From: Larix kaempferi
Lineage: Eukaryota; Streptophyta; Pinopsida; Pinales; Pinaceae
Reading direction: 5' to 3'
NCBI GenBank assembly: GCA_027924585.1
Contig: BSBM01000602.1
Coordinates: 8,245,501 to 8,309,500 of the forward strand
DNA: 64,000 nt
The stretch's first letter is position 1; the number at the start of each line of letters is the position of its first letter. The position numbers were made by a program, and so were the translations under genes. Below, in pieces: positions 10,383-21,286 of the stretch. The notes below the pieces were generated by a model. It made no database searches and was not told the origin of the DNA. It worked only from the letters and a program-made list of their open reading frames with translations.

Positions 10383-10595
10383 TTCTAGCTGCCTGGCAGC
10401 TACAGAGACCTTTTTTTTAAGATACAACAAGAATTGATATCAGAAATACCATCCATGTACCTACTTAAGAACATTGTAAGAAATGGTGCAACAGGTTCTC
10501 ATCTTCTGCGTGTTTTGCAGGCAACATTTGTTGGCGTGCTAAATGACGATTATGCAAAGGCACACTTGCTAGCTCTAGTGCAATCAAAGACAAAG
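10383..10595 (+). pseudogene. RPA-like gene, third exon
   Basis: Follows ATATTGCAG and reads in phase 0: one codon, a TAG, then LPGSYRDLFFKIQQELISEI and on through LLRVLQATFVGVLNDDYAK to QSKTK. It ends at AAG|GCAAGT, the usual form of a GC-AG intron donor, in phase 0. Confidence 0.55.
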
Positions 10596-11801
10596 GCAAG
10601 TGCAGACTCCCTTCATTGCAATTTCCCTTGAATAGTTGATTGTTCTGGAAATGCATTTTGATATTTATGATCTAGCAACCTTGAACATAAATGGATTTTG
10701 GAATTTTATATAAAAAAAAATGAATAGTGGCCTCGCTTATATTGGATAGGTTCACAATTCAAATTCCTCCTGCTGCATAGGAAATTTTACATTAAACTCC
10801 TCGCATTTACATCATATCAAGTTTGAATTTGCAAAATTTTTATCGGTTCTATATGTCAAAATCATATGGTTAGAAATTGTCAAAAAAAAACAACTCAATA
10901 GTAACCTATGCATTAAACAAATAGCTTATTATTGACCCAACAAAATTGAGTCCAACAGCTTTGTCTATAGGAAATGGGAAACATCAAGTCTCCATGTCTT
11001 CTTTTTTGGCTGCATAGGCTTAGTCTATTTTTCAAAATCATGCCTAGGCATTGATCCAGTTCAATATAGAACTGTATCTATTCCAAATAATGCACAATAT
11101 GCCTTCCATGCACAATCCAGGATCCATTTCATAGTACTTTCCATCGATTGGTGGTTTCCGTAACTAAAGGAAAACAGTGGCAACAGAACAAGTCATTGCA
11201 AACCAGCATCCAATTCCGTATCAAACTCAAGAATCTGTTTCGTTGGTGCCCAATTTAAGATAAATCAAGAATTTGTTCCATTAGGATCACATTTTCTTGT
11301 TCTTTAGCACATGTTGCAACCCATAGTTTCCTGAAGATCTCAATGCTACAGATATTTTCCACTTGTAATTTTTTTATTTCTTTTGCAACAATCCAAATAG
11401 ATGCGTAGATTTCATGCCAAATAGAGCCTAAGGATTTTTAGTTTTGGTCCATTAGTATGGTTTGATCTCATCCAATTTTCCTATGTATATCTTGATTTTC
11501 TCCTTCAGTATCCCAAGAGCATCAACAAATCAATATAGCCATTATGAAGCTTCCTTTTTTATGATCACATAAACTGTCGTTCTGTACTTTTCTATTAGAA
11601 TTGTTTGATTGCTTTGCTAGTTGTGATTTAAGAGAGGCAGATAGAAAAGGTTTCATTTCATTCATGCCTCATGTTCTCAGTGAAAGATAGTTTTGCTTCA
11701 AATGCCCTTATTGTTTAAGTTTTGCTTGCAATCGACTTAAAGAGGTAGCTTTTGTCTAAAAATTAAAATACATAATTCATAATATAAATGTTTCTAGATG
11801 T
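10596..11801. other. Intron sequence upstream of the tandem LTR element
   Basis: AT-rich, no coding signal. Presumed 5' part of the large last intron of the RPA-like gene. Confidence 0.45.
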
Positions 11802-11806
11802 TTCTA
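11802..11806. repeat. Target-site duplication, left (TTCTA)
   Basis: TTCTA directly precedes the first TGTAATGTCCC. The same five bases directly follow the last LTR at 23314-23318. Confidence 0.8.
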
Positions 11807-13833
11807 TGTAATGTCCCTTGTTAAGAATTTTATTAAAATGGCAATTTTTCACTTTTTTTCCCTTGTTCGACCTTTGACTAGTTTTGATCTCTAGGTCCCA
11901 AATTTGCCCCAAATGATCCCAAATCTTCTGAGAAGGTGTATGAATGATATTAGAACATAAATATGTATTTCAGGGATGCCTTTGGACCTTTAAAATACTT
12001 CTGCAAATCCTCTTTCAATTCTGATCAATGTAGGTAACGTTACTAGTGATTTTCCTTTGACTAGTATTGGTCTCTAGGTCTCAAATTGACTCCAAATGCC
12101 TTCAAATATTCAAGGAAGGTGTATGAATGATATTAGAACTTGAATATGATGTTTATGGATGACATATGGCCACCAAAAGACCTCTGCAAACTCTCTTAAT
12201 ATTCTGGAGCAATTATGCAATTTTACTAGTAATTTGGGGTTCAAATCCCCCTGGGGTAAACAATGAAAATGGCTTCCCAAATGCCTCCAAACCCACTCAA
12301 ATTTATGAAAAGAGGTATTTAATGTGTTAAGTATGTTATTAAAGTCTCATATGCACCATTAATGGATTATTACAACTGTTCTCACCCTCTCCCATTCAAC
12401 TGCAAAAATCCCCAATTCGACCCTTGGGGAAATGGCACTATTTCACCTCCCAATACAACTAAACTGAGTAAAAATGCTTCAAATGCTCAAGTACAGTACA
12501 TGAAACTTGTAGAAGACATCCATGGCAGTATATTTATCACAAATATATCAGAGAATCATCCATTCATTCGAAATAATCATCAATACATTGGCTCACAACA
12601 AGGTAGTGGGGAAATGGCATTGTTCTTCCATTAAAAATGAGATTTATACATTTCTACTTGGAATTTCGACCTGAAACTTTTTGGAGATGAAGAACAGAGT
12701 ATTTAATTCATATTAAAAAATAAACGGGGCATTAAAAGCTTCCCCAAAGAATACAATAGCTCACCAAAAACGCCCTCCCTCAAGGATCAAGAATATGCCA
12801 TCAAAACTGGAAATGGTTGAAGGAGTGAGTTGCAATAGAAGAAACCATGAGCTGCCCTGTAGCTTACACCTGCTAATAAAGACTCCATTAAAGCTCCAAA
12901 TGAAAGGTCTGAATGGCCTTTCCAATTACCAACTTGGATGGGAATCTTTCACCCTCGAAATTGGCTAAGGCAAGAAACTAGTCATCCACTAGCTCTCCCT
13001 CTTCACAAATGCAATTGCAAATTCTACAAATGATCAAAAGCTGGTTTCATTCTTTGTTATTGACATTTATAAACTTCTAATGTCCTCCATGGGTCGAATT
13101 CCTTCCAAGAGACTCATGCCAACTCATGTTGGGAAGAGATTCCAAAGAACGCCACTTGTACAACAATTACTAGTCTCCCACTTCCACCAAATCACATGTG
13201 GAAGCATCTTAGCTGCCCTAACACCCTTGAGCGCCCTCTTGGAGTCTATTTTTACACCTGACATGTCATATATGTCATATGTCAGCCTTCAGGTCTGATT
13301 TGTGTCATAGGTGTCATAGCATCTTCATCATTGTTGTCATAGAGCTAGGGAATCTAGCCCAAGTGTCTCACTAGCTCCAAATTGCCTCTTCCTCTTCCAT
13401 GGGAGTTACTCTTCCTCTATATTTCGACCTTGGATGAGTCATGCAATGAATAATACCTTTTGGACTCCCCCAAGTATGTTACCATTCACCTTGAATTCGA
13501 ATTGGTGAGAGAATGATGCCAAGTGTAGTGGGGAAATCTAGCCATATGTGGGTCCCACTTCCTCCATGTGTCTTCATGATGAAATGCCACTTTGATTTTC
13601 ACTTGTATATATTTATTTAGCTCCTTTATTAAATATTTATTCCATTCTAATGTTCAAACATCATTTATTATCCCCATTATTCCAAATCCCAAAGCTTCCA
13701 CCCCAAACCTAGGAAACTAGTAATTTTCCTCCTTGGCAATTATTTGACCTTTAGCATCAATTTGACAAACTCTAATGAATAGGGCCAATGTGATTAGGCC
13801 ATTGTGACCCAATACCAAATTTGGGACATGAAA
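11807..13833 (-). repeat. LTR 1 (3' LTR of the concatemer)
   Basis: 2027 bp, with imperfect 11-bp inverted termini (TGTAATGTCCC on the left; GGGACATGAAA here, where LTR 3 has GGGACATGACA). Five private differences from the other two copies, including 12039 and 12725. The predicted 90- and 72-codon plus-strand ORFs inside it recur in all LTRs and have no known domain. Confidence 0.9.
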
Positions 13834-13850
13834 AATCCTCCCTTCCCAAT
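13834..13850 (-). promoter_or_regulatory. Polypurine tract, internal region 1
   Basis: On the minus strand GGGAAGGGAGGATTTT abuts the LTR start. This is the expected plus-strand primer site. Confidence 0.65.
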
Positions 13851-14020
13851 ATTGCTTGTCCTCAAGCAATTTTAAACATGGGTGTTGAAGAACCTGCTTT
13901 CTGTATAATTCTTTGAAGTTGCCATTGAATTGCCCAACCTTGAGTCTTTGAGTTTCCATGAAGATTTTAGAGAGGAACCACCATGCTTGCTGCTGCACTA
14001 CTCTGATAAAAATCACTTTA

Positions 14021-16489
14021 TTAAGTGGGGAAATCCATATCCCATACTGCTTGTTTCCCCAAAAAATTTGAAACCAATGAGATAAAAATTATTCCAGGGT
14101 CCCATTGCTTGTATTGCACCCCAATAATTAAGAGTGCTCTCCAACCCACACCATTAGTTAAGAGGATTCCTGGATCCCATTTTCTTGTATGCATCCTTCC
14201 AAACATCATGAGTACCAAATATATATCATCAAAGTACATAACAACATAATGAAAATGTACATCAAGGATATGCTTAATCAAAGAGTCATGAAGGTGCTTA
14301 TACCTCCAAGCAAGTAGACCACCATTTTCCAAGTGCATACAAGCTTCAAGTGACCAATCAAATTTGCTCCAATGACATAGGTGAGGATCCCATGTCCTAC
14401 AATGCTGCTCCAAAAGGATGTGATATGCATCAAAATATTCAACCATGTATTCTTTCATCCAAGAAGTGAATGAAGAATCTCCACTAAAATCTGAACCAAA
14501 TAATGAGCGGAAAAAACAAGGAGACTTCAAATGACTCAAAGAAGTCTCACCCATACATCCATGAATGTGAGAATCATAAAGATGTAACAAAGTATGTGGC
14601 TGCCAACAAAAATGTTCTCCCATCATAAATCTATTCACCCAAGTGTTGGATGAAGTTCCTCTAACATAAAATGAACCCAGTGTTGAGCAAGAAAAACCAT
14701 GAGTCTTCAAGTGACTCAAATCCATATCATAGGTACATCCATGTAGATGTGAATCATCATAAAGTGACAAATGATGCTGCTGCAAATGTGAATAAGAATG
14801 TGCTCCAACCATGTCATCATAAAAGTTAAATCTAGGAGTTCCATGCTCCTCATGTGGCACCATCAAAAAGAACCCTTTCACCCATACTTCATTGAGACTA
14901 ATGTTGCAAAACATGGAATTGTAGGAAGTAGGAGAATGAACTAACTCACCCAAATGATCAAAAAGTGCAGAAGTTTCATCATGGGAAGGATCCATATGGG
15001 TAGTATCATGCAGCTCCTTCAAAAGTGTGAACTCTTTGTCATAGTTTGGTTCCAATGTAGAGGAATCATGCTCTTCTTTAAAAATTGCATAACCTTCATC
15101 AAGAGGCAATTCAAATTCCTCTTCCACCACATCAAGTGTTTGGATCTCTTCAAGTTCATATTCAAACACATCAAGAACATTCAAATTTTCACATTTCTCA
15201 TGATCCACCATGTCATGAAAATCCTCCAAACAATCTACCATTTGACAATCTGAAACATAGGAGGAAAAACAAGTATCTTGCAACTTTTCAAGAAGTTGCT
15301 CATTTTGAATTGTGAGCTTATGAATATCCTCATTATTCTTCAAGTATGCATCATGTAACAATTCATTAAGCTCAAACAAATGGTTTCTATCAAAAAGCAA
15401 AGACATGAAATTACCTTTGATGTGGCACATTGCTCTTTGAATCTTCTCCATGTCTTCAAGGAAGGATGTTTCCTCCAATGAAGTAGCTCTCCAACAAGAA
15501 TTTGACACCAAGGCTTGAGTGTCATGGAGAATGCTGAGGGAATCTTGGATCTTATTTTCATTCATCTTTAAGGACCCTTCAAGAAAATGAGGCTCTTGCA
15601 AATGAACCTCCTCATCTTCTTCAATTTTGCTTGGACCAACTTCATGAAGCTCAAGTGGTGATGGGGAAGTTGATCTTGGTTCTTCTTCAACTGCTACAAG
15701 GTCTTCATTATCATGCTTAATGGAACTTGGGCTTGCAACAACACTTTCAAAAGTTATCTCTATGTCACCAACATAGAGGTGTGAGCACCCATCAGTAGGT
15801 ACTCCTTCATAGTTTAAGCATCCATCAGTAGATGCTCTTTGGTTCATGTCTAAGCTAGAAGGTATCTCGAAATGATCTTCCATATTTTCAATAGAATCTT
15901 CTTCATGCTCTTGTGATGTCTCTTCATTTTTATCCTTCAAGCAAGATGATGCATTTTTCCCCTTGTTTTCCTTATGATCAATATCTTTGGAATCTTTTTT
16001 TGAAAAAATCCCAAAAGCTCTCCTCAAGTGGGACATAATTTCATGCACACATGTATGATACTCACTCCAAGGTTCTTTACAAGAAGGGCATAAACCTTTC
16101 TTTACTAACTCCACATATTCATGTTTGGGCCTATTTTCAAAAACATGTTCAGCAAAGTACTCAAAAGACATGGAATTTTGTGTATTTTTGCTAAAAGCCA
16201 AATATTCTTGATATTTTTTATATTGTTGGGGCAAGGTTTTATATTTTGCTCTCCATCTTTGGAACTCAGTCATAGAATTATCTTTGGTTGGTATGACACA
16301 CTCATATTCATCAGATTTAAAGTCATAAGAATAATCTTCATTTCTCTTGAAATTGTAAGAATTATTGCATGATGGCATCTCTTCCTCGTACCATTCACAT
16401 TCTGCTTCATATTGCTCATAAGCATCTGCATATTCCTCATAAGAATTGTACTCATAGGATTCATCATAATAGTAAGACATGGCTGCCAA
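14021..16489 (-). CDS. Gag-like protein of non-autonomous LTR element, copy 1
   Basis: An intact 822-codon frame. The N-terminus is rich in Tyr, Glu and Ser (MAAMSYYYDESYEYNSYEEY). Near residues 130-147 lies GLCPSCKEPWSEYHTC, which aligns with the variant zinc knuckle (CX2C...HXC) of many plant Ty3/gypsy Gag proteins. The middle third is acidic. Residues of about 576-690 hold two copies of a unit of about 59 residues, each with an SHLHGC or SHIHGC motif followed by LSHLK and a Ser/Phe-rich part. Three WDP motifs follow near the C-terminus. There are no protease, RT or integrase motifs. It starts 45 bases from the primer-binding site, so it is the first ORF of the transcript. The role in packaging or particle formation is inferred from the knuckle and position. 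Confidence 0.75.
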   Translation of the reverse strand: MAAMSYYYDESYEYNSYEEYADAYEQYEAECEWYEEEMPSCNNSYNFKRNEDYSYDFKSDEYECVIPTKDNSMTEFQRWRAKYKTLPQQYKKYQEYLAFSKNTQNSMSFEYFAEHVFENRPKHEYVELVKKGLCPSCKEPWSEYHTCVHEIMSHLRRAFGIFSKKDSKDIDHKENKGKNASSCLKDKNEETSQEHEEDSIENMEDHFEIPSSLDMNQRASTDGCLNYEGVPTDGCSHLYVGDIEITFESVVASPSSIKHDNEDLVAVEEEPRSTSPSPLELHEVGPSKIEEDEEVHLQEPHFLEGSLKMNENKIQDSLSILHDTQALVSNSCWRATSLEETSFLEDMEKIQRAMCHIKGNFMSLLFDRNHLFELNELLHDAYLKNNEDIHKLTIQNEQLLEKLQDTCFSSYVSDCQMVDCLEDFHDMVDHEKCENLNVLDVFEYELEEIQTLDVVEEEFELPLDEGYAIFKEEHDSSTLEPNYDKEFTLLKELHDTTHMDPSHDETSALFDHLGELVHSPTSYNSMFCNISLNEVWVKGFFLMVPHEEHGTPRFNFYDDMVGAHSYSHLQQHHLSLYDDSHLHGCTYDMDLSHLKTHGFSCSTLGSFYVRGTSSNTWVNRFMMGEHFCWQPHTLLHLYDSHIHGCMGETSLSHLKSPCFFRSLFGSDFSGDSSFTSWMKEYMVEYFDAYHILLEQHCRTWDPHLCHWSKFDWSLEACMHLENGGLLAWRYKHLHDSLIKHILDVHFHYVVMYFDDIYLVLMMFGRMHTRKWDPGILLTNGVGWRALLIIGVQYKQWDPGIIFISLVSNFLGKQAVWDMDFPT

Positions 16490-16533
16490 TTATTCTTGAA
16501 TGTATGTTCCTAATCCACAGGTGCAAGGACCAT

Positions 16534-16545
16534 GCTCTGATACCA
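16534..16545 (-). promoter_or_regulatory. Primer-binding site (initiator-tRNA-Met type), copy 1
   Basis: The minus strand reads TGGTATCAGAGC, complementary to the 3' end of plant initiator methionine tRNA, one base after the LTR end. Confidence 0.9.
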
Positions 16546-16546
16546 C

Positions 16547-18573
16547 TGTAATGTCCCTTGTTAAGAATTTTATTAAAATGGCAATTTTTCACTTTTTTTC
16601 CCTTGTTCGACCTTTGACTAGTTTTGATCTCTAGGTCCCAAATTTGCCCCAAATGATCCCAAATCTTCTGAGAAGGTGTATGAATGATATTAGAACATAA
16701 ATATGTATTTCAGGGATGCCTTTGGACCTTTAAAATACTTCTGCAAATCCTCTTTCAATTCTGATCAATGTAGGTAACTTTACTAGTGATTTTCCTTTGA
16801 CTAGTATTGGTCTCTAGGTCTCAAATTGACTCCAAATGCCTTCAAATATTCAAGGAAGGTGTATGAATGATATTAGAACTTGAATATGATGTTTATGGAT
16901 GAAATATGGCCACCAAAAGACCTCTGCAAACTCTCTTAATATTCTGGAGCAATTATGCAATTTTACTAGTAATTTGGGGTTCAAATCCCCCTGGGGTAAA
17001 CAATGAAAATGGCATCCCAAATGCCTCCAAACCCACTCAAATTTATGAAAAGAGGTATTTAATGTGTTAAGTATGTTATTAAAGTCTCATATGCACCATT
17101 AATGGATTATTACAACTGTTCTCACCCTCTCCCATTCAACTGCAAAAATCCCCAATTCGACCCTTGGGGAAATGGCACTATTTCACCTCCCAATACAACT
17201 AAACTGAGTAAAAATGCTTCAAATGCTCAAGTACAGTACATGAAACTTGTAGAAGACATCCATGGTAGTATATTTATCACAAATATATCAGAGAATCATC
17301 CATTCATTCGAAATAATCATCAATACATTGGCTCACAACAAGGTAGTGGGGAAATGGCATTGTTCTTCCATTAAAAATGAGATTTATACATTTCTACTTG
17401 GAATTTCGACCTGAAACTTTTTGGAGATGAAGAACAGAGTATTTACTTCATATTAAAAAATAAATGGGGCATTAAAAGCTTCCCCAAAGAGTACAATAGC
17501 TCACCAAAAACGCCCTCCCTCAAGGATCAAGAATATGCCATCAAAACTGGAAATGGTTGAAGGAGTGAGTTGCAATAGAAGAAACCATGAGCTGCCCTAT
17601 AGCTTACACCTGCAAATAAAGACTCCATTAAAGCTCCAAATGAAAGGTCTGAATGGCCTTTCCAATTACCAACTTGGATGGGAATCTTTCACCCTCGAAA
17701 TTGGCTAAGGCAAGAAACTAGTCATCCACTAGCTCTCCCTCTTCACAAATGCAATTGCAAATTCTACAAATGATCAAAAGCTGGTTTCATTCTTTTTTAT
17801 TGACATTTATAAACTTCTAATGTCCTCCATGGGTCGAATTCCTTCCAAGAGACTCATGCCAACTCATGTTGGGAAGAGATTCCAAAGAACGCCACTTGTA
17901 CAACAATTACTAGTCTCCCACTTCCACCAAATCACATGTGGAAGCATCTTAGCTGCCCTAACACCCTTGAGCGCCCTCTTGGAGTCTATTTTTACACCTG
18001 ACATGTCATATATGTCATATGTCAGCCTTCAGGTCTGATTTGTGTCATAGGTGTCATAGCATCTTCATCATTGTTGTCATAGAGCTAGGGAATCTAGCCC
18101 AAGTGTCTCACTAGCTCCAAATTGCCTCTTCCTCTTCCATGGGAGTTACTCTTCCTCTATATTTCGACCTTGGATGAGTCATGCAATGAATAATACCTTT
18201 TGGACTCCCCCAAGTATGTTACCATTCACCTTGAATTCGAATTGGTGAGAGAATGATGCCAAGTGTAGTGGGGAAATCTAGCCATATGTGGGTCCCACTT
18301 CCTCCATGTGTCTTCATGATGAAATGCCACTTTGATTTTCACTTGTATATATTTATTTAGCTCCTTTATTAAATATTTATTCCATTCTAATGTTCAAACA
18401 TCATTTATTATCCCCATTATTCCAAATCCCAAAGCTTCCACCCCAAACCTAGGAAACTAGTAATTTTCCTCCTTGGCAATTATTTGACCTTTAGCATCAA
18501 TTTGACAAACTCTAATGAATAGGGCCAATGTGATTAGGCCATTGTGACCCAATACCAAATTTGGGACATGAAA
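16547..18573 (-). repeat. LTR 2 (shared middle LTR)
   Basis: Serves at once as 5' LTR of the left internal region and 3' LTR of the right one. Five private differences, for example GAAATATGG where the other copies have GACATATGG. Confidence 0.9.
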
Positions 18574-18590
18574 AATCCTCCCTTCCCAAT
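18574..18590 (-). promoter_or_regulatory. Polypurine tract, internal region 2
   Basis: Same minus-strand purine tract as in copy 1, next to LTR 2. Confidence 0.65.
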
Positions 18591-18760
18591 ATTGCTTGTC
18601 CTCAAGCAATTTTAAACATGGGTGTTGAAGAACCTGCTTTCTGTATAATTCTTTGAAGTTGCCATTGAATTGCCCAACCTTGAGTCTTTGAGTTTCCATG
18701 AAGATTTTAGAGAGGAACCACCATGCTTGCTGCTGCACTACTCTGATAAAAATCACTTTA

Positions 18761-21229
18761 TTAAGTGGGGAAATCCATATCCCATACTGCTTGTTTCCCC
18801 AAAAAATTTGAAACCAATGAGATAAAAATTATTCCAGGGTCCCATTGCTTGTATTGCACCCCAATAATTAAGAGTGCTCTCCAACCCACACCATTAGTTA
18901 AGAGGATTCCTGGATCCCATTTTCTTGTATGCATCCTTCCAAACATCATGAGTACCAAATATATATCATCAAAGTACATAACAACATAATGAAAATGTAC
19001 ATCAAGGATATGCTTAATCAAAGAGTCATGAAGGTGCTTATACCTCCAAGCAAGTAGACCACCATTTTCCAAGTGCATACAAGCTTCAAGTGACCAATCA
19101 AATTTGCTCCAATGACATAGGTGAGGATCCCATGTCCTACAATGCTGCTCCAAAAGGATGTGATATGCATCAAAATATTCAACCATGTATTCTTTCATCC
19201 AAGAAGTGAATGAAGAATCTCCACTAAAATCTGAACCAAATAATGAGCGGAAAAAACAAGGAGACTTCAAATGACTCAAAGAAGTCTCACCCATACATCC
19301 ATGAATGTGAGAATCATAAAGATGTAACAAAGTATGTGGCTGCCAACAAAAATGTTCTCCCATCATAAATCTATTCACCCAAGTGTTGGATGAAGTTCCT
19401 CTAACATAAAATGAACCCAGTGTTGAGCAAGAAAAACCACGAGTCTTCAAGTGACTCAAATCCATATCATAGGTACATCCATGTAGATGTGAATCATCAT
19501 AAAGTGACAAATGATGCTGCTGCAAATGTGAATAAGAATGTGCTCCAACCATGTCATCATAAAAGTTAAATCTAGGAGTTCCATGCTCCTCATGTGGCAC
19601 CATCAAAAAGAACCCTTTCACCCATACTTCATTGAGACTAATGTTGCAAAACATGGAATTGTAGGAAGTAGGAGAATGAACTAACTCACCCAAATGATCA
19701 AAAAGTGCAGAAGTTTCATCATGGGAAGGATCCATATGGGTAGTATCATGCAGCTCCTTCAAAAGTGTGAACTCTTTGTCATAGTTTGGTTCCAATGTAG
19801 AGGAATCATGCTCTTCTTTAAAAATTGCATAACCTTCATCAAGAGGCAATTCAAATTCCTCTTCCACCACATCAAGTGTTTGGATCTCTTCAAGTTCATA
19901 TTCAAACACATCAAGAACATTCAAATTTTCACATTTCTCATGATCCACCATGTCATGAAAATCCTCCAAACAATCTACCATTTGACAATCTGAAACATAG
20001 GAGGAAAAACAAGTATCTTGCAACTTTTCAAGAAGTTGCTCATTTTGAATTGTGAGCTTATGAATATCCTCATTATTCTTCAAGTATGCATCATGTAACA
20101 ATTCATTAAGCTCAAACAAATGGTTTCTATCAAAAAGCAAAGACATGAAATTACCTTTGATGTGGCACATTGCTCTTTGAATCTTCTCCATGTCTTCAAG
20201 GAAGGATGTTTCCTCCAATGAAGTAGCTCTCCAACAAGAATTTGACACCAAGGCTTGAGTGTCATGGAGAATGCTGAGGGAATCTTGGATCTTATTTTCA
20301 TTCATCTTGAAGGACCCTTCAAGAAAATGAGGCTCTTGCAAATGAACCTCCTCATCTTCTTCAATTTTGCTTGGACCAACTTCATGAAGCTCAAGTGGTG
20401 ATGGGGAAGTTGATCTTGGTTCTTCTTCAACTGCTACAAGGTCTTCATTATCATGCTTAATGGAACTTGGGCTTGTAGCAACACTTTCAAAAGTTATCTC
20501 TATGTCACCAACATAGAGGTGTGAGCACCCATCAGTAGGTACTCCTTCATAGTTTAAGCATCCATCAGTAGATGCTCTTTGGTTCATGTCTAAGCTAGAA
20601 GGTGTCTCGAAATGATCTTCCATATTTTCAATAGAATCTTCTTCATGCTCTTGTGATGTCTCTTCAGTTTTATCCTTCAAGCAAGATGATGCATTTTTCC
20701 CCTTGTTTTCCTTATGATCAATATCTTTGGAATCTTTTTTTGAAAAATTCCCAAAAGCTCTCCTCAAGTGGGACATAATTTCATGCACACATGTATGATA
20801 CTCACTCCAAGGTTCTTTACAAGAAGGGCATAAACCTTTCTTTACTAACTCCACATCTTCATGTTTGGGCCTATTTTCAAAAACATGTTCAGCAAAGTAC
20901 TCAAAAGACATGGAATTTTGTGTATTTTTGCTAAAAGCCAAATATTCTTGATATTTTTTATATTGTTGGGGCAAGGTTTTATATTTTGCTCTCCATCTTT
21001 GGAACTCAGTCATAGAATTATCTTTGGTTGGTGTGACACACTCATATTCATCAGATTTAAAGTCATAAGAATAATCTTCATTTCTCTTGAAATTGTAAGA
21101 ATTATTGCATGATGGCATCTCTTCCTCGTACCATTCACATTCTGCTTCATATTGCTCATAAGCATCTGCATATTCCTCATAAGAATTGTACTCATAGGAT
21201 TCATCATAATAGTAAGACATGGCTGCCAA
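18761..21229 (-). CDS. Gag-like protein of non-autonomous LTR element, copy 2
   Basis: 822 codons, intact. It differs from copy 1 at nine bases by my count, and all nine change the residue (for example CVIPTKD to CVTPTKD, KHEYVEL to KHEDVEL, FGIFSKK to FGNFSKK, EGSLKMN to EGSFKMN). No silent change was found. Domain layout is as in copy 1, including the GLCPSCKEPWSEYHTC knuckle. Confidence 0.75.
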   Translation of the reverse strand: MAAMSYYYDESYEYNSYEEYADAYEQYEAECEWYEEEMPSCNNSYNFKRNEDYSYDFKSDEYECVTPTKDNSMTEFQRWRAKYKTLPQQYKKYQEYLAFSKNTQNSMSFEYFAEHVFENRPKHEDVELVKKGLCPSCKEPWSEYHTCVHEIMSHLRRAFGNFSKKDSKDIDHKENKGKNASSCLKDKTEETSQEHEEDSIENMEDHFETPSSLDMNQRASTDGCLNYEGVPTDGCSHLYVGDIEITFESVATSPSSIKHDNEDLVAVEEEPRSTSPSPLELHEVGPSKIEEDEEVHLQEPHFLEGSFKMNENKIQDSLSILHDTQALVSNSCWRATSLEETSFLEDMEKIQRAMCHIKGNFMSLLFDRNHLFELNELLHDAYLKNNEDIHKLTIQNEQLLEKLQDTCFSSYVSDCQMVDCLEDFHDMVDHEKCENLNVLDVFEYELEEIQTLDVVEEEFELPLDEGYAIFKEEHDSSTLEPNYDKEFTLLKELHDTTHMDPSHDETSALFDHLGELVHSPTSYNSMFCNISLNEVWVKGFFLMVPHEEHGTPRFNFYDDMVGAHSYSHLQQHHLSLYDDSHLHGCTYDMDLSHLKTRGFSCSTLGSFYVRGTSSNTWVNRFMMGEHFCWQPHTLLHLYDSHIHGCMGETSLSHLKSPCFFRSLFGSDFSGDSSFTSWMKEYMVEYFDAYHILLEQHCRTWDPHLCHWSKFDWSLEACMHLENGGLLAWRYKHLHDSLIKHILDVHFHYVVMYFDDIYLVLMMFGRMHTRKWDPGILLTNGVGWRALLIIGVQYKQWDPGIIFISLVSNFLGKQAVWDMDFPT

Positions 21230-21273
21230 TTATTCTTGAATGTATGTTCCTAATCCACAGGTGCAAGGACCAT

Positions 21274-21285
21274 GCTCTGATACCA
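21274..21285 (-). promoter_or_regulatory. Primer-binding site, copy 2
   Basis: Same TGGTATCAGAGC on the minus strand, one base from LTR 3. Confidence 0.9.
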
Positions 21286-21286
21286 C

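Noticed and set aside
12362-13298. Plus-strand ORFs of 90 and 72 codons repeated in every LTR
   Set aside because: They recur only because the LTR is repeated, lie antisense to the element and show no domain.
14240-14320. YVVMYFDDIYLV in the gag-like ORF looks like the RT box YxDD
   Set aside because: The other RT motifs (fingers, DG/DL strand, PFGL) are absent around it and the flanking sequence is WDP-repeat protein, so I treat it as chance similarity or at most a tiny remnant.
16534-16545. tRNA-like sequence (initiator methionine)
   Set aside because: Only the 12-base primer-binding complement is present; no tRNA cloverleaf surrounds it. No tRNA or rRNA gene was seen anywhere.
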